In this document: positions 24,458 to 32,462 of the stretch, one piece after another | How the letters are laid out: every line of letters starts with the position of its first letter | Numbering within the stretch: position 1 is the stretch's first letter | Assembly: GCA_964397015.1 (NCBI GenBank) | Contig: CAYNHL010000015.1 | Location: 1 to 42,063, forward strand | Source: MADRE2 sp964397015 | Lineage (GTDB): Bacteria; Desulfobacterota; Desulfobacteria; Desulfobacterales; Desulfobacteraceae | Direction of reading: 5' to 3' | Length of the DNA stretch: 42,063 bases | Position numbers and translations under genes: made by a program | The notes under the pieces: generated by a model | Told to the model about the DNA's origin: nothing | Seen by the model: only the letters and a program-made list of their open reading frames with translations | Database searches by the model: none

Positions 24458-25153
24458 ATGCAACCAGAACAAAAAATCGTTGAAAAACTCAAGGCCCTTT
24501 TGGGCCAAATGGATCCCAACGATATTTACCGGTCCATCTTCGATAATGACAACAACCTGATCGCACAAGGAGCTTTTCCTGTCCAGCAACGCCTGGTGGA
24601 CGATTACTGCCGGGTAGATTTCAAGAATAAAACCGTTGTGGATTTAGGATGTAACTTCGGTTTCTTTTCGTTTCTGGCCGCCCGGCTCGGGGCAAAGCAG
24701 GTGACCGGCATGGATTATCTGCCTGAAATCATTGAAGGCGCCACACTCCTTTCGTCATTGTACGGCCATGACAATGTCATGTTCAGGCGCTTTGACATCG
24801 AAGAGCCTGAAACCGATCCCGGAAAATACGATATTGCCATGCTGGTGGATTTTTTTGGCAAATCCAACATCCGCAAACAAAAAATCGCCCCCCTCCTCTC
24901 TTTCCTGCAGACCCTGTCCGACATGGAGCTGCTGCTGGCTTTCAGACCGATCAACCGGATAAAAAAAGATCTGAAACTTTCTTTGAATGCTTTTTCAAAA
25001 CTGTACCCGCAAAAGTATGTGACAGACGGCTCCTTCATGCTTGAAGCCTATGTAAAAGACATCCTTTTCGACCAATGGAAAATGTCACCGGTTTCTAACT
25101 GGAATGGCTCGTTTTCAAAAGATAAATATTTATTTCACTGCACCAGGAGATAA
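24458..25153 (+). CDS. Class I SAM-dependent methyltransferase
   Basis: A 231-residue Rossmann methyltransferase. Motif I is VVDLGCNFGFFSF (residues 60-72), with acidic D87 in GMDYLPE at the end of strand 2. The rest resembles small-molecule or tRNA-uridine-type methyltransferases (CmoB-like DLGCNxG), but the substrate cannot be assigned. It is a lone plus-strand gene between minus-strand genes and starts 96 bases from the divergent radical SAM gene. A weak TTGACT at 24386 could be part of its promoter, but the -10 is poor. Confidence 0.8.
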   Translation: MQPEQKIVEKLKALLGQMDPNDIYRSIFDNDNNLIAQGAFPVQQRLVDDYCRVDFKNKTVVDLGCNFGFFSFLAARLGAKQVTGMDYLPEIIEGATLLSSLYGHDNVMFRRFDIEEPETDPGKYDIAMLVDFFGKSNIRKQKIAPLLSFLQTLSDMELLLAFRPINRIKKDLKLSLNAFSKLYPQKYVTDGSFMLEAYVKDILFDQWKMSPVSNWNGSFSKDKYLFHCTRR

Positions 25154-25172
25154 TCAGTCTCAATACTTCTTT

Positions 25173-26927
25173 TTACAAAACCTTGACAATTACCAGGGTC
25201 AGGTCGTCTTCGATATCCCGGCCCCTGGTGAACCGGCCAAGTGTACTGAAGACCTCGTCCACCATCTCTTCTGCACCAAGATGATGGTTCTTTCGAACCA
25301 GGTCCCGGACCCTGTCCCTGCCGAACATCTCGCCTGCAAGATTCCTGGCTTCAAAAACACCGTCCGTGGAAATCAGGATTACCTGTCCTTTCTTAAGGGG
25401 TTTGAGCTCATTTTCCTCGTATATCCAGTTTTCATTAAGGCCGAGCGCAATCCCGCTTCCTTTCAGTTCAGTGAACCGATCTATGGCAGGGTCATAAAAA
25501 AGCGCAGGATCGTTTCCGGCCCTGACCCATTTCATGCCCTGTTCCTTTGAAATAACCTGGAGGTAGAACAGGGTCATGAAACTGCCCGTATCCGAGACAT
25601 CTTCAAAAATATGCCGGTTAACGTCCGTGATGATCCGGGATGCGCTTCCCGGCATGGCCGCGCGCTGATGGATCATGCCCCGGGCCGTTGCCATCAGCAG
25701 TGCCGATGCAATGCCGTGACCCGACACATCTCCTATAACAATTCCCACCTTGTAGCTGTCTTCAGGCCCCTGGACCAGAAAATCAAAATAATCACCGCCC
25801 GTTTCATCATAATAAACGCTTTTTCCATGGATATCAAAATCATCCAGCTCGGGTGACTTGACCGGCAAAAGACTCTGCTGGACTTCTTTTGCAAGCCCGA
25901 GCGACTGCATCATATGTTCACGGTCTGCAAGGTCGGTCACCATTTCGTTGATCACATCTCCGGCATATCCGATTTCATCATTGGAAACCACCTGGACCCG
26001 GTCATCAAAATGTCCTGAGCGGATCTTTTTCAATACCCTTATCATATCCTCGATCGGCGCCGATATGTTACGTGACACGGATTTATTCAAAACATGAGTG
26101 GAAAAAAAGAAATAAAGACACAGCACCAGTAAAAATTTCAATATGCCTATCCCGTATTCTGCGGCGGAAACGCCCGAGGCTTCCACCTCGAACTGCAACG
26201 TGACAAGCGTGACAAACAGAATTATCACCGGTATTGCATTGCCGATCCGGCTGACCAGGCTGATGCGCCTGGAAATGGAAATCTGCATGACATTGGGCTC
26301 TTCAGCCAGCCTTCCTTTGGGGAAAAACAGGGGAATCAGGCGTGCGCGTGAAAAGGTCTCCATCCGCTGATAGGCAATGGCCGATACCACCAGTCCGATC
26401 ATGCTTGCCCGGACAAACACGATGCCGGCCGCCCGAAGATCGATGACACCGGTAAAAACAGAAGCCAGAAGGGCCGCGAAAGGTATGATGACCCAGATAC
26501 TGATACTCACCGGAATAAAAAGGAACGGCAGGTTGAGCAGCCTTCTTCTGGCCTTTTTGAACAGCCTGGCCGGCGGACGCTCTCCTTTTCGGGCAGATTT
26601 CAGGTATTCCCGGATGGGAGATAGCATCAGGTGCATGGCTAAGAGCAATGCGCCGTAAGAGACGATGGCGAGACCCAACGCCCTCAGGAGGGCATTTTCC
26701 CTCAGCCCGGTATGAGCCCCTTCGGATATCCCGACAAGTGCATTGAATTCGCTCATGAAAATGGAAAACGGCGTAAAGATATTCAGGATAAAAACCACCA
26801 GAATTCCGATGGTGGTCGAAACAATCACGACCAGGTAGTAAAATGCCACGGAAGCGTTTTGGGCATCTGCCCGGCAGATGCCTTCAAACGTATCTTTTTC
26901 TGTTTCCAGGATCATGGCAATGGTCAC
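25173..26927 (-). CDS. Membrane-bound PP2C-type phosphatase (RsbU/SpoIIE family) with HAMP domain
   Basis: A 584-residue sensor phosphatase. About six hydrophobic helices occupy residues 28-280, a HAMP domain about 278-335, a linker helix (GLAKEVQQSLLP at 344-355), and a SpoIIE/PP2C catalytic domain 365-584. Metal-binding acids are seen in TGGDYFDF (D379), GDVSGHG (399-405), STDGVFEA (D522) and DDLTLV (574-575). It would dephosphorylate the STAS protein encoded immediately before it, in response to a membrane or envelope signal. The start overlaps the STAS gene stop by 4 bases. It is the last gene of the minus-strand partner-switching operon. Confidence 0.92.
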   Translation of the reverse strand: MTIAMILETEKDTFEGICRADAQNASVAFYYLVVIVSTTIGILVVFILNIFTPFSIFMSEFNALVGISEGAHTGLRENALLRALGLAIVSYGALLLAMHLMLSPIREYLKSARKGERPPARLFKKARRRLLNLPFLFIPVSISIWVIIPFAALLASVFTGVIDLRAAGIVFVRASMIGLVVSAIAYQRMETFSRARLIPLFFPKGRLAEEPNVMQISISRRISLVSRIGNAIPVIILFVTLVTLQFEVEASGVSAAEYGIGILKFLLVLCLYFFFSTHVLNKSVSRNISAPIEDMIRVLKKIRSGHFDDRVQVVSNDEIGYAGDVINEMVTDLADREHMMQSLGLAKEVQQSLLPVKSPELDDFDIHGKSVYYDETGGDYFDFLVQGPEDSYKVGIVIGDVSGHGIASALLMATARGMIHQRAAMPGSASRIITDVNRHIFEDVSDTGSFMTLFYLQVISKEQGMKWVRAGNDPALFYDPAIDRFTELKGSGIALGLNENWIYEENELKPLKKGQVILISTDGVFEARNLAGEMFGRDRVRDLVRKNHHLGAEEMVDEVFSTLGRFTRGRDIEDDLTLVIVKVL

Positions 26928-27259
26928 TCAAAAGAAAGCAGGGCAGTTTTCCGGTCGGAAACGATGGGAAGGAACGTATCGAATCCGGCGATCTCAAACA
27001 CCTCCCTGATATAGTCCACCATGTTGCACATCAACAGTTTCCCATCGGTATGGGACAGTTTTTTATGGGCCTTGTTCAACACCCTCAAACCGGCACTGGA
27101 GATATATTCAAGGGAATTGAAATCGACAATGATATGGTTGGCACCTTTTTCCATTGCCCCAAACAGTTTTTCATCAAATTCCGGCGATGTCCTGGAATCC
27201 AGGCGTCCGCTCAGTTCAAAAATATAAATATCCCCGTGCTTATTTTCGATTATTTCCAT
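26924..27259 (-). CDS. STAS-domain anti-sigma-factor antagonist (RsbV/SpoIIAA-like)
   Basis: A 111-residue single STAS domain starting MEIIENKHGD, with GGAGG a few bases upstream; the frame stays open further upstream but this start is far better. The phosphorylatable Ser is S55 in EYISSAGLRVL, aligned with S58 of Bacillus SpoIIAA; the usual preceding Asp is Ser here, common in proteobacterial homologues. It should be phosphorylated by the RsbW-like kinase next to it and dephosphorylated by the RsbU-like enzyme. It overlaps the kinase gene by 20 bases and the phosphatase gene by 4. Confidence 0.92.
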   Translation of the reverse strand: MEIIENKHGDIYIFELSGRLDSRTSPEFDEKLFGAMEKGANHIIVDFNSLEYISSAGLRVLNKAHKKLSHTDGKLLMCNMVDYIREVFEIAGFDTFLPIVSDRKTALLSFE

Positions 27260-27725
27260 GGGTCCTCCTGCAGGAAAACAATTTTTTGAAAAATCCAGGT
27301 GGCTGGATCCTCTTTTCAACAGTGACACGGTTTTTCCCCCCGCGCCTTTCATAATAGAGATTCACCGCCATCTTACGGCAGAATTGAATGCCGAGTCCGC
27401 CCTCTGAACGTTCTGAAAGCGGTACAGTCATGTCAGGCGGAGTAAATTCCAGGGGATTGAACTCAATGCCGTCATCCTCGATTGTCACTACCAGGTGCTT
27501 TTTTTCAATGCAGACAAGCACATCGATATCGTGTGCCCTGTTGTCTGTAAATGCATAGGAAACTATATTGGTAAACAGCTCGTCCACTGCCAGGCGGACC
27601 TGGAACAATTCTCTGCGTGTCAGGCAGTATGGTTTGAGCATGGTGTCAATGGCCGCCCATATACGATCGATTTCATCCAGGTCGTTTTTGACGGTCAATG
27701 CCACTTGACTGCGATCTTTCATCAT
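27240..27725 (-). CDS. RsbW/SpoIIAB-like serine kinase (HATPase_c_2)
   Basis: A 161-residue GHKL ATPase of the anti-sigma-factor kinase type. The N-box is RLAVDELFTNIVSYAF, the G1-like motif IEDDGIEFNP and the G2-like GGLGIQFCRKM. I start it at ATG 27725, where the ATG shares bases with the stop codon of the preceding gene (ATGATG over TGA). An in-frame extension of 14 residues upstream is less likely. It should phosphorylate the STAS protein encoded downstream. No sigma factor gene is nearby, so the partner released by the switch is unknown. Confidence 0.88.
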   Translation of the reverse strand: MMKDRSQVALTVKNDLDEIDRIWAAIDTMLKPYCLTRRELFQVRLAVDELFTNIVSYAFTDNRAHDIDVLVCIEKKHLVVTIEDDGIEFNPLEFTPPDMTVPLSERSEGGLGIQFCRKMAVNLYYERRGGKNRVTVEKRIQPPGFFKKLFSCRRTHGNNRK

Positions 27726-28255
27726 CACAACACACTGACACCTATATGCCGGCAGCATTGAGGGCATTCCCCGGCATGCCGGCTTAAAAAATGCTTTTCC
27801 CAGGCATGGACATTATCCAGGCAGGCCTGCATTGCCGGGAGAACCAGTTCCGGAAATTCTTCCAGAATCCGTTTGACTTTTTCCCGTTCCAGTACCAGGC
27901 AGGTCACCGGGTCCATGGCACGCAGCGAAAAAATACGGTTGTTTCTGCCAAGGATAGCCATGCCTCCCAGGAAACTGGTTTTGCCGTAATGGCGCACCAC
28001 GACTTCGGTTTCTCCTGAAGCATGGACCAGTTCGGCCTGTCCGCTGATGATATAAAAGGCCTGTCCGTCGTCTTCTCCCTGCGAGAACAGATAATCCCCG
28101 GGTTTGTACGTACGCTGACTGCAAAGGTATGCAAACAGCTTGAGTTTTTCCATGGGAAGCTTGGAAAAAAACGGGATCTGGCGCAGGGTGTTCAGGTTTT
28201 CTTTAAACTCGCATGATACGTCAAGGATGCTATCCTTGTCCAAATTCAAGCTCAT
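27725..28255 (-). CDS. Cyclic-nucleotide-binding domain protein without DNA-binding domain
   Basis: A 176-residue protein with one CNB domain. Visible are PGDYLFSQGEDDGQAFYIISGQAEL, split here as PGDYLFSQGEDDG and FYIISGQAEL, then VVRHYGKTSFLGGMAILGRNNR in the phosphate-binding region; the usual Arg-Ala/Ser pair is not clear, so cNMP binding is uncertain. No helix-turn-helix follows. The C-terminus instead ends in a Cys/His patch, HAGECPQCCRHIG, which might bind metal. The ATG at 28255 has AAGGAA upstream and lies 26 bases inside the ABC exporter gene. It may sense or gate the exporter or the partner switch. Confidence 0.8.
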   Translation of the reverse strand: MSLNLDKDSILDVSCEFKENLNTLRQIPFFSKLPMEKLKLFAYLCSQRTYKPGDYLFSQGEDDGQAFYIISGQAELVHASGETEVVVRHYGKTSFLGGMAILGRNNRIFSLRAMDPVTCLVLEREKVKRILEEFPELVLPAMQACLDNVHAWEKHFLSRHAGECPQCCRHIGVSVL

Positions 28256-30746
28256 ACAGCATTCCTTTTTTTTCAATGAGTTCGTCATAAGATCCGATTT
28301 CAGCTATCTCACCGGCTTTCAGCACTGCGATATAATCATATTTTTTGATTATATCCAGCCGGTGGGCCACCGCAATCACCGTGCCGCCTTTATCCCAGCT
28401 TGTCTCCAGAAACTGCTGGATGCGGGCCTGGGATTTATTGTCCAGTGCCGAGGTCGCCTCATCCATGATCAAAACAGCCGGTCTCTTTAAAAGCACCCTT
28501 GCAAGTGCCAGTTTCTGCTTTTGCCCGCCTGAAAGATTGTCACCCTTGTCGCCCACCTCGAACTGTGTGCCGATTTCAATGATTTTTTCCAGCAGGTCCT
28601 CTTCCACCAGGAGTCTGACAATATACTTGTTGACACGTTCCTGGTCTTTTGGTGATTTTGTTTTGGACCTGCCGAAAAAGATGTTGTCCAGTATTGACTG
28701 GGAAACGATATATTCTGAAATATCATAAAATGAAAAAGCCTCGGGATCATCCTCCAGGATTTTCTGTTTGAACATGGCCCGGCCTTCCAGTATCAGGTTT
28801 TCAAGCAACTGAGGAAAACCGGCAATTTTATGCCGGCCCGGTATGAACCCGAGGGCCGGTTCCAGAAGCATCCGGCGGTCCTGCCTGGACAAATCGTGTA
28901 TGCGCCTGCAGTCCAGCCTTTTTACCAGTTGCTTGTAATCATCCAGCTTTGAATACGGAATGGGGCTTTGATTGAAAAACATGTTGTCCGGCGGCAGTTC
29001 TCCAAGGATATCCACGATCTGCCGGGACATTTCCGCTCCCAGGGTCATCAGCGGCCGAGTCAGGTCCGCCTCATCCAGAAAGGCCATGAAATACTCGTTC
29101 GACGCCAGGTTGGCGTTCAAAAATCCCTGCTTTCTTGCCGTTCCGAAAGTGATGTTGGTGGCGATATCCGAATAATGCAGATATTGGTTTTCATCGAAAA
29201 ATTCGACTATATCTGACAGCTCTTCGCTGAAATTCTCCTGGAAATTGCGCCGGACCTCAACCAGCCGGCGGGCCAGCTCCTTTTCCGTATCAGAGTCCAG
29301 CACCGCATTCAACCCGAACCTCAGCACATCCACAAACAGGCCTGTCTGATGCAGCAGGGCAATGATATCATCCAGGCTGGGCAGTTTGTCCCGGTTGCCC
29401 TGGTCACTCCCCCTGAGGTTGGCGGCACATGAATAAAGGATATTATCTTCAATTGTGCCGTTAAAGATAAACGGAGACTGGGATACAAAACCTATATTGG
29501 CCGCAATATCCATTTTAGTCATGTCTGTCACTTCTTTACCGTCAATGCGGACGTGTCCGGATGAATACCTGTAAAGCTGGTTGATACACTGGGCCAGTGT
29601 ACTTTTTCCGCTGCCGGAAAAACCGACCAGGGCAAGCTGTTCTCCGGGCTTGAGCGTAAAATTGATCCCATTGAGCAGCCTGATCCTGTCTTCTGTTTCA
29701 AACACCAGGTTCTTCACCTCGATGGCAGGGGACAGGACATAGGGCTCCCTGTCAGCAGTGTCAATCACGTGATCCGTCTTCACATCAAACAATTTCATGG
29801 TCCTTTTGTACCGGACGATGGAATCCTGGTACTGCTGATAGTTGTTGATCAATTCCTTCCACGGATCGCTGATTTTTTCCTGGGCGGACAGGAATGCGAT
29901 CAGGGACCCGAGCTCCAGCTTGCCGTTCATGACAAAATAACCGCCCAGCAGAAAAATGAAGAAAGGATTGAGATTGCTGAAAAAATTATTGGTCACCTTG
30001 ACCCCGAATTTATACAGGTTCCAGATGACCCTTATTCTGAACAGCCGGTCCACTATGCGGGCAAACTTTCTGCTCTCGATGGCAAAGGCCCCGTTTCCGT
30101 GAATTTCATGGATTCCATTGATCGATTCCCCGATTTTGTTGGAAAGGGTCCGCGTAATGTTCACCCTCTTTTTATTGCTCGAATTGACCCTTTTCTGTAA
30201 CTGGGGAACCACCAGCAGCACAAACGGGTAAATCCCCATGGAAACGCCGGCAAGAACGGGATTCAAGTAAAACAGATATACGGCAAACACCACCAGGGTC
30301 AGTACACTGGTCAGGGTACCTGCAAAAATAATCCCCACTGTATCACCAGCTGCAGCGATCTCTGTGACCATGGATGAAATGACTGTACCAGGCTGTGTTT
30401 TTCGGAAAAAACCAATGGGCAGCGACAGGATATGGGCGTAAAGGTCTTTTCTCAGGTGAGCCAGGGTACGCTGGCCAATATATACCTGGAGGCCGTTGAT
30501 CAAAAACTTCATGCCGCTGGTGGAAACGATTGCCACCAGGTAAATGGTGCAGTATTGAATCAGCAGGTCCAAGTCACGGTTTTTAATGGCCTGGTTGACA
30601 ATCCTTTTTTGTATTTCAAGCGGGACCACGCTGATAAAGACCATTGTTATGACAATCAGGGCCAGCAGGATCTGCAGCTTCATGTTTCCGACAAAAACCC
30701 ATGAAAATAAAGACCGCTTGACCACCGGAATCTGTTTTTGTCCCAT
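28230..30746 (-). CDS. ABC exporter with a large insertion in its nucleotide-binding domain
   Basis: A type IV (MsbA-like) exporter half-transporter of about 838 residues from ATG 30746 (a TTG at 30782 is also in frame). Six transmembrane helices lie in about residues 20-300. The nucleotide-binding domain has Walker A GFSGSGKST (375-383), Q-loop Q423, signature LSGGQ (738-742), Walker B LIMDEA (D762, E763) and H-loop H795. The Q-loop and signature are 315 residues apart, against roughly 60 in the family, so about 250 residues are inserted. Motifs like the segment after the Q-loop recur: IEDNILYS, IATNITFG and ILDNIFFG. Catalytic residues are all intact. It heads the operon with the partner-switching genes; substrate unknown. 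Confidence 0.9.
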   Translation of the reverse strand: MGQKQIPVVKRSLFSWVFVGNMKLQILLALIVITMVFISVVPLEIQKRIVNQAIKNRDLDLLIQYCTIYLVAIVSTSGMKFLINGLQVYIGQRTLAHLRKDLYAHILSLPIGFFRKTQPGTVISSMVTEIAAAGDTVGIIFAGTLTSVLTLVVFAVYLFYLNPVLAGVSMGIYPFVLLVVPQLQKRVNSSNKKRVNITRTLSNKIGESINGIHEIHGNGAFAIESRKFARIVDRLFRIRVIWNLYKFGVKVTNNFFSNLNPFFIFLLGGYFVMNGKLELGSLIAFLSAQEKISDPWKELINNYQQYQDSIVRYKRTMKLFDVKTDHVIDTADREPYVLSPAIEVKNLVFETEDRIRLLNGINFTLKPGEQLALVGFSGSGKSTLAQCINQLYRYSSGHVRIDGKEVTDMTKMDIAANIGFVSQSPFIFNGTIEDNILYSCAANLRGSDQGNRDKLPSLDDIIALLHQTGLFVDVLRFGLNAVLDSDTEKELARRLVEVRRNFQENFSEELSDIVEFFDENQYLHYSDIATNITFGTARKQGFLNANLASNEYFMAFLDEADLTRPLMTLGAEMSRQIVDILGELPPDNMFFNQSPIPYSKLDDYKQLVKRLDCRRIHDLSRQDRRMLLEPALGFIPGRHKIAGFPQLLENLILEGRAMFKQKILEDDPEAFSFYDISEYIVSQSILDNIFFGRSKTKSPKDQERVNKYIVRLLVEEDLLEKIIEIGTQFEVGDKGDNLSGGQKQKLALARVLLKRPAVLIMDEATSALDNKSQARIQQFLETSWDKGGTVIAVAHRLDIIKKYDYIAVLKAGEIAEIGSYDELIEKKGMLYELEFGQG

Positions 30747-30813
30747 TTGACTTTTCTCAGTTCTCTGTTTTTTGAAAATCAATGTTCTCGATAAGAAGCT
30801 TTTAATTATGAGT

Positions 30814-30882
30814 ATTCAAATTCCGCCGTAAAGTCAAGAATTGTGGCGTAAAAGAAGCTTGACTTTATGGTGGAATTTGAAT
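30814..30882. repeat. 25-bp inverted repeat in the divergent intergenic region
   Basis: Left arm 30814-30838 and right arm 30858-30882 are reverse complements over 25 bases with two mismatches, both tolerated as G-U pairs in one RNA strand, around a 19-base loop. It lies between the divergent ABC exporter and FtsX-type genes. There is no T tract, so a simple terminator is unlikely. The rest of this 250-base gap shows nothing I can identify. Confidence 0.8.
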
Positions 30883-30998
30883 AGAAAATTCGTATTGGCG
30901 TCAATACAAGGCAGTGCTGTCCCGATTTAAAAAAAAAGAACCTGACAGGCGCTGACCCGTTTGCCCGTTTATAAATAACTACTTCAGGGTGCCTCTTA

Positions 30999-31682
30999 AT
31001 GCCGAAAAACGGTCGACAATTATCGCGGCTGCCCGACAGACAGGTCGTCCTGCCATTGACCAAGTCCATTGAAATTGCTATCAAGAGTATCCGCGTCAGG
31101 TTTTTCAGATCCCTGATCACCACCATGAGCCTGATTCTGGCCATCTCGTTCTTCAGTTACACCAAGATCAACTCCAATGTAGCCAGGGAAGTGTTCGTAT
31201 CCGGAAATACGCCTGCAATCCAGAAACTGGTCCGCCAGGGCTATGATCCGTCTGTGTCGACTGATGCCGGCCGGACGACACCCAAGGAGCGCTGGATTCT
31301 TTTTTTGTCTTTACTGGTCTGTGTAGTGGGTATCGTCAATACACAGCTGATGGCCGTAACCGAGAGGTTCAGGGAAATCGGCACCATGAAATGCCTGGGA
31401 GCACTGGACCGTTTCATACTGCGTCTCTTTTTGATCGAAGCCGCCCTCCAGGGAATCCTGGGCGCCGGGATCGGGGCACTGGCAGGTGCCTTCATCGCAA
31501 CCTCGGCCGCTTTTTTCAAGTTTGGTTCACCTGCGGCAATGTTCATAAAACTGCCCGGTCTTCTGAATGTCCTCAGTCAGGCGGTTGCACTGGGATGTGC
31601 TTTAAGTGTCCTGGGCGTATTGTATCCGGCACTGGTGGCTGCTAAAATGCAGCCGGTCCAGGCCATGAAAGGAAAGGACTGA
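30999..31682 (+). CDS. Minimal FtsX-type ABC permease
   Basis: A 227-residue permease with four predicted helices (about 37-55, 99-118, 143-168, 190-212). It has the FtsX-type cytoplasmic motif MAVTERFREIGTMKCLGA and the C-terminal VLYPALVAAKMQPVQAMKG, both typical of LolC/MacB-type permeases. The loop between helices 1 and 2 is only about 45 residues, so the large periplasmic core domain of MacB-like proteins is absent; full-length relatives have about 400 residues. The gene starts at ATG 30999 with weak AGGG upstream. It is followed 6 bases later by its ATPase. It probably dimerises with the FtsX part of the 1600-residue protein downstream. Confidence 0.85.
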   Translation: MPKNGRQLSRLPDRQVVLPLTKSIEIAIKSIRVRFFRSLITTMSLILAISFFSYTKINSNVAREVFVSGNTPAIQKLVRQGYDPSVSTDAGRTTPKERWILFLSLLVCVVGIVNTQLMAVTERFREIGTMKCLGALDRFILRLFLIEAALQGILGAGIGALAGAFIATSAAFFKFGSPAAMFIKLPGLLNVLSQAVALGCALSVLGVLYPALVAAKMQPVQAMKGKD

Positions 31683-31688
31683 TATTGC

Positions 31689-32462
31689 ATGTCCGGCCAT
31701 GACACATCCGGTGGAAACGATTCCAGTATTGTCCGCACTTCAAGGATAACCAAGGATTTTCCCATGGGAAAATCAACCATACAGGTTCTCAAGGGAATCG
31801 ATCTTGAAATCAGAAGAGGTGAATACATCTCCATCATGGGACCGTCCGGTTCAGGCAAGACTACGCTTTTCAACATGATCGGCGGGCTTGACAAACCCTC
31901 GTCCGGATCAGTTTTCATCGATGAAGTGGATATATCCCAACTGGATGCATATGAACTGGCCTGGCTGCGTTGCCGCAAGATCGGCTACATATTTCAGACC
32001 TTCAACATCATCCAGGTCATGACAGCCCTTGAAAATGTCACCCTTCCCATGGTTTTCGCCGGGGTCGATGATGACGAGGCCCGTGAAAAAGGACTTTCAC
32101 TTTTAGACCTTGTCGGATTGAGACAAAGATTCCAGCACAAACCCTTCGAGCTCTCCGGAGGCCAGCAGCAGCGGGTGGCCGTAGCCAGGGCACTGGCCAA
32201 TGATCCAGCCATCATCCTGGCCGATGAGCCTACCGGTAATCTCGATCTGTCCACGGGCGAAGAAATCATCTCCCTTCTCAAGCTGCTCAGCCGGGAAAAA
32301 GGTGTTACCATCATTTCCGCCACCCATGACCTTAAAATGTTAAATGTATCCGACAGGGTGGTCTGGATCAGTGACGGCCGGATCGAAAAAATCGAAGACA
32401 GGGATGAGCTTTCCATATCCATCGGCCGGATTGGAGACTCCCGGGGAAATGAACCGGTTTGA
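31689..32462 (+). CDS. LolD/MacB-type ABC transporter ATPase
   Basis: A 257-residue ATPase with Walker A GPSGSGKTT (51-59), Q-loop Q103 in YIFQTFN, signature LSGGQ (155-159), Walker B ILADEPTGNLDL (D179, E180) and H-loop in SATHDLKML. The EPTGNLD stretch is the mark of the LolD/MacB/FtsE group, which powers FtsX-type permeases. The N-terminus is about 15 residues longer than common. Its stop overlaps the TTG start of the giant gene by 4 bases, and the minimal permease precedes it by 6 bases, so the three gene products very likely form one complex. Confidence 0.94.
   Translation: MSGHDTSGGNDSSIVRTSRITKDFPMGKSTIQVLKGIDLEIRRGEYISIMGPSGSGKTTLFNMIGGLDKPSSGSVFIDEVDISQLDAYELAWLRCRKIGYIFQTFNIIQVMTALENVTLPMVFAGVDDDEAREKGLSLLDLVGLRQRFQHKPFELSGGQQQRVAVARALANDPAIILADEPTGNLDLSTGEEIISLLKLLSREKGVTIISATHDLKMLNVSDRVVWISDGRIEKIEDRDELSISIGRIGDSRGNEPV

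Noticed and set aside
30806..31144. A 112-codon minus-strand open frame across the inverted repeat
   Set aside because: It runs through the palindrome and the start of the FtsX-type gene, has no family motif or ribosome site, and is best explained by chance.
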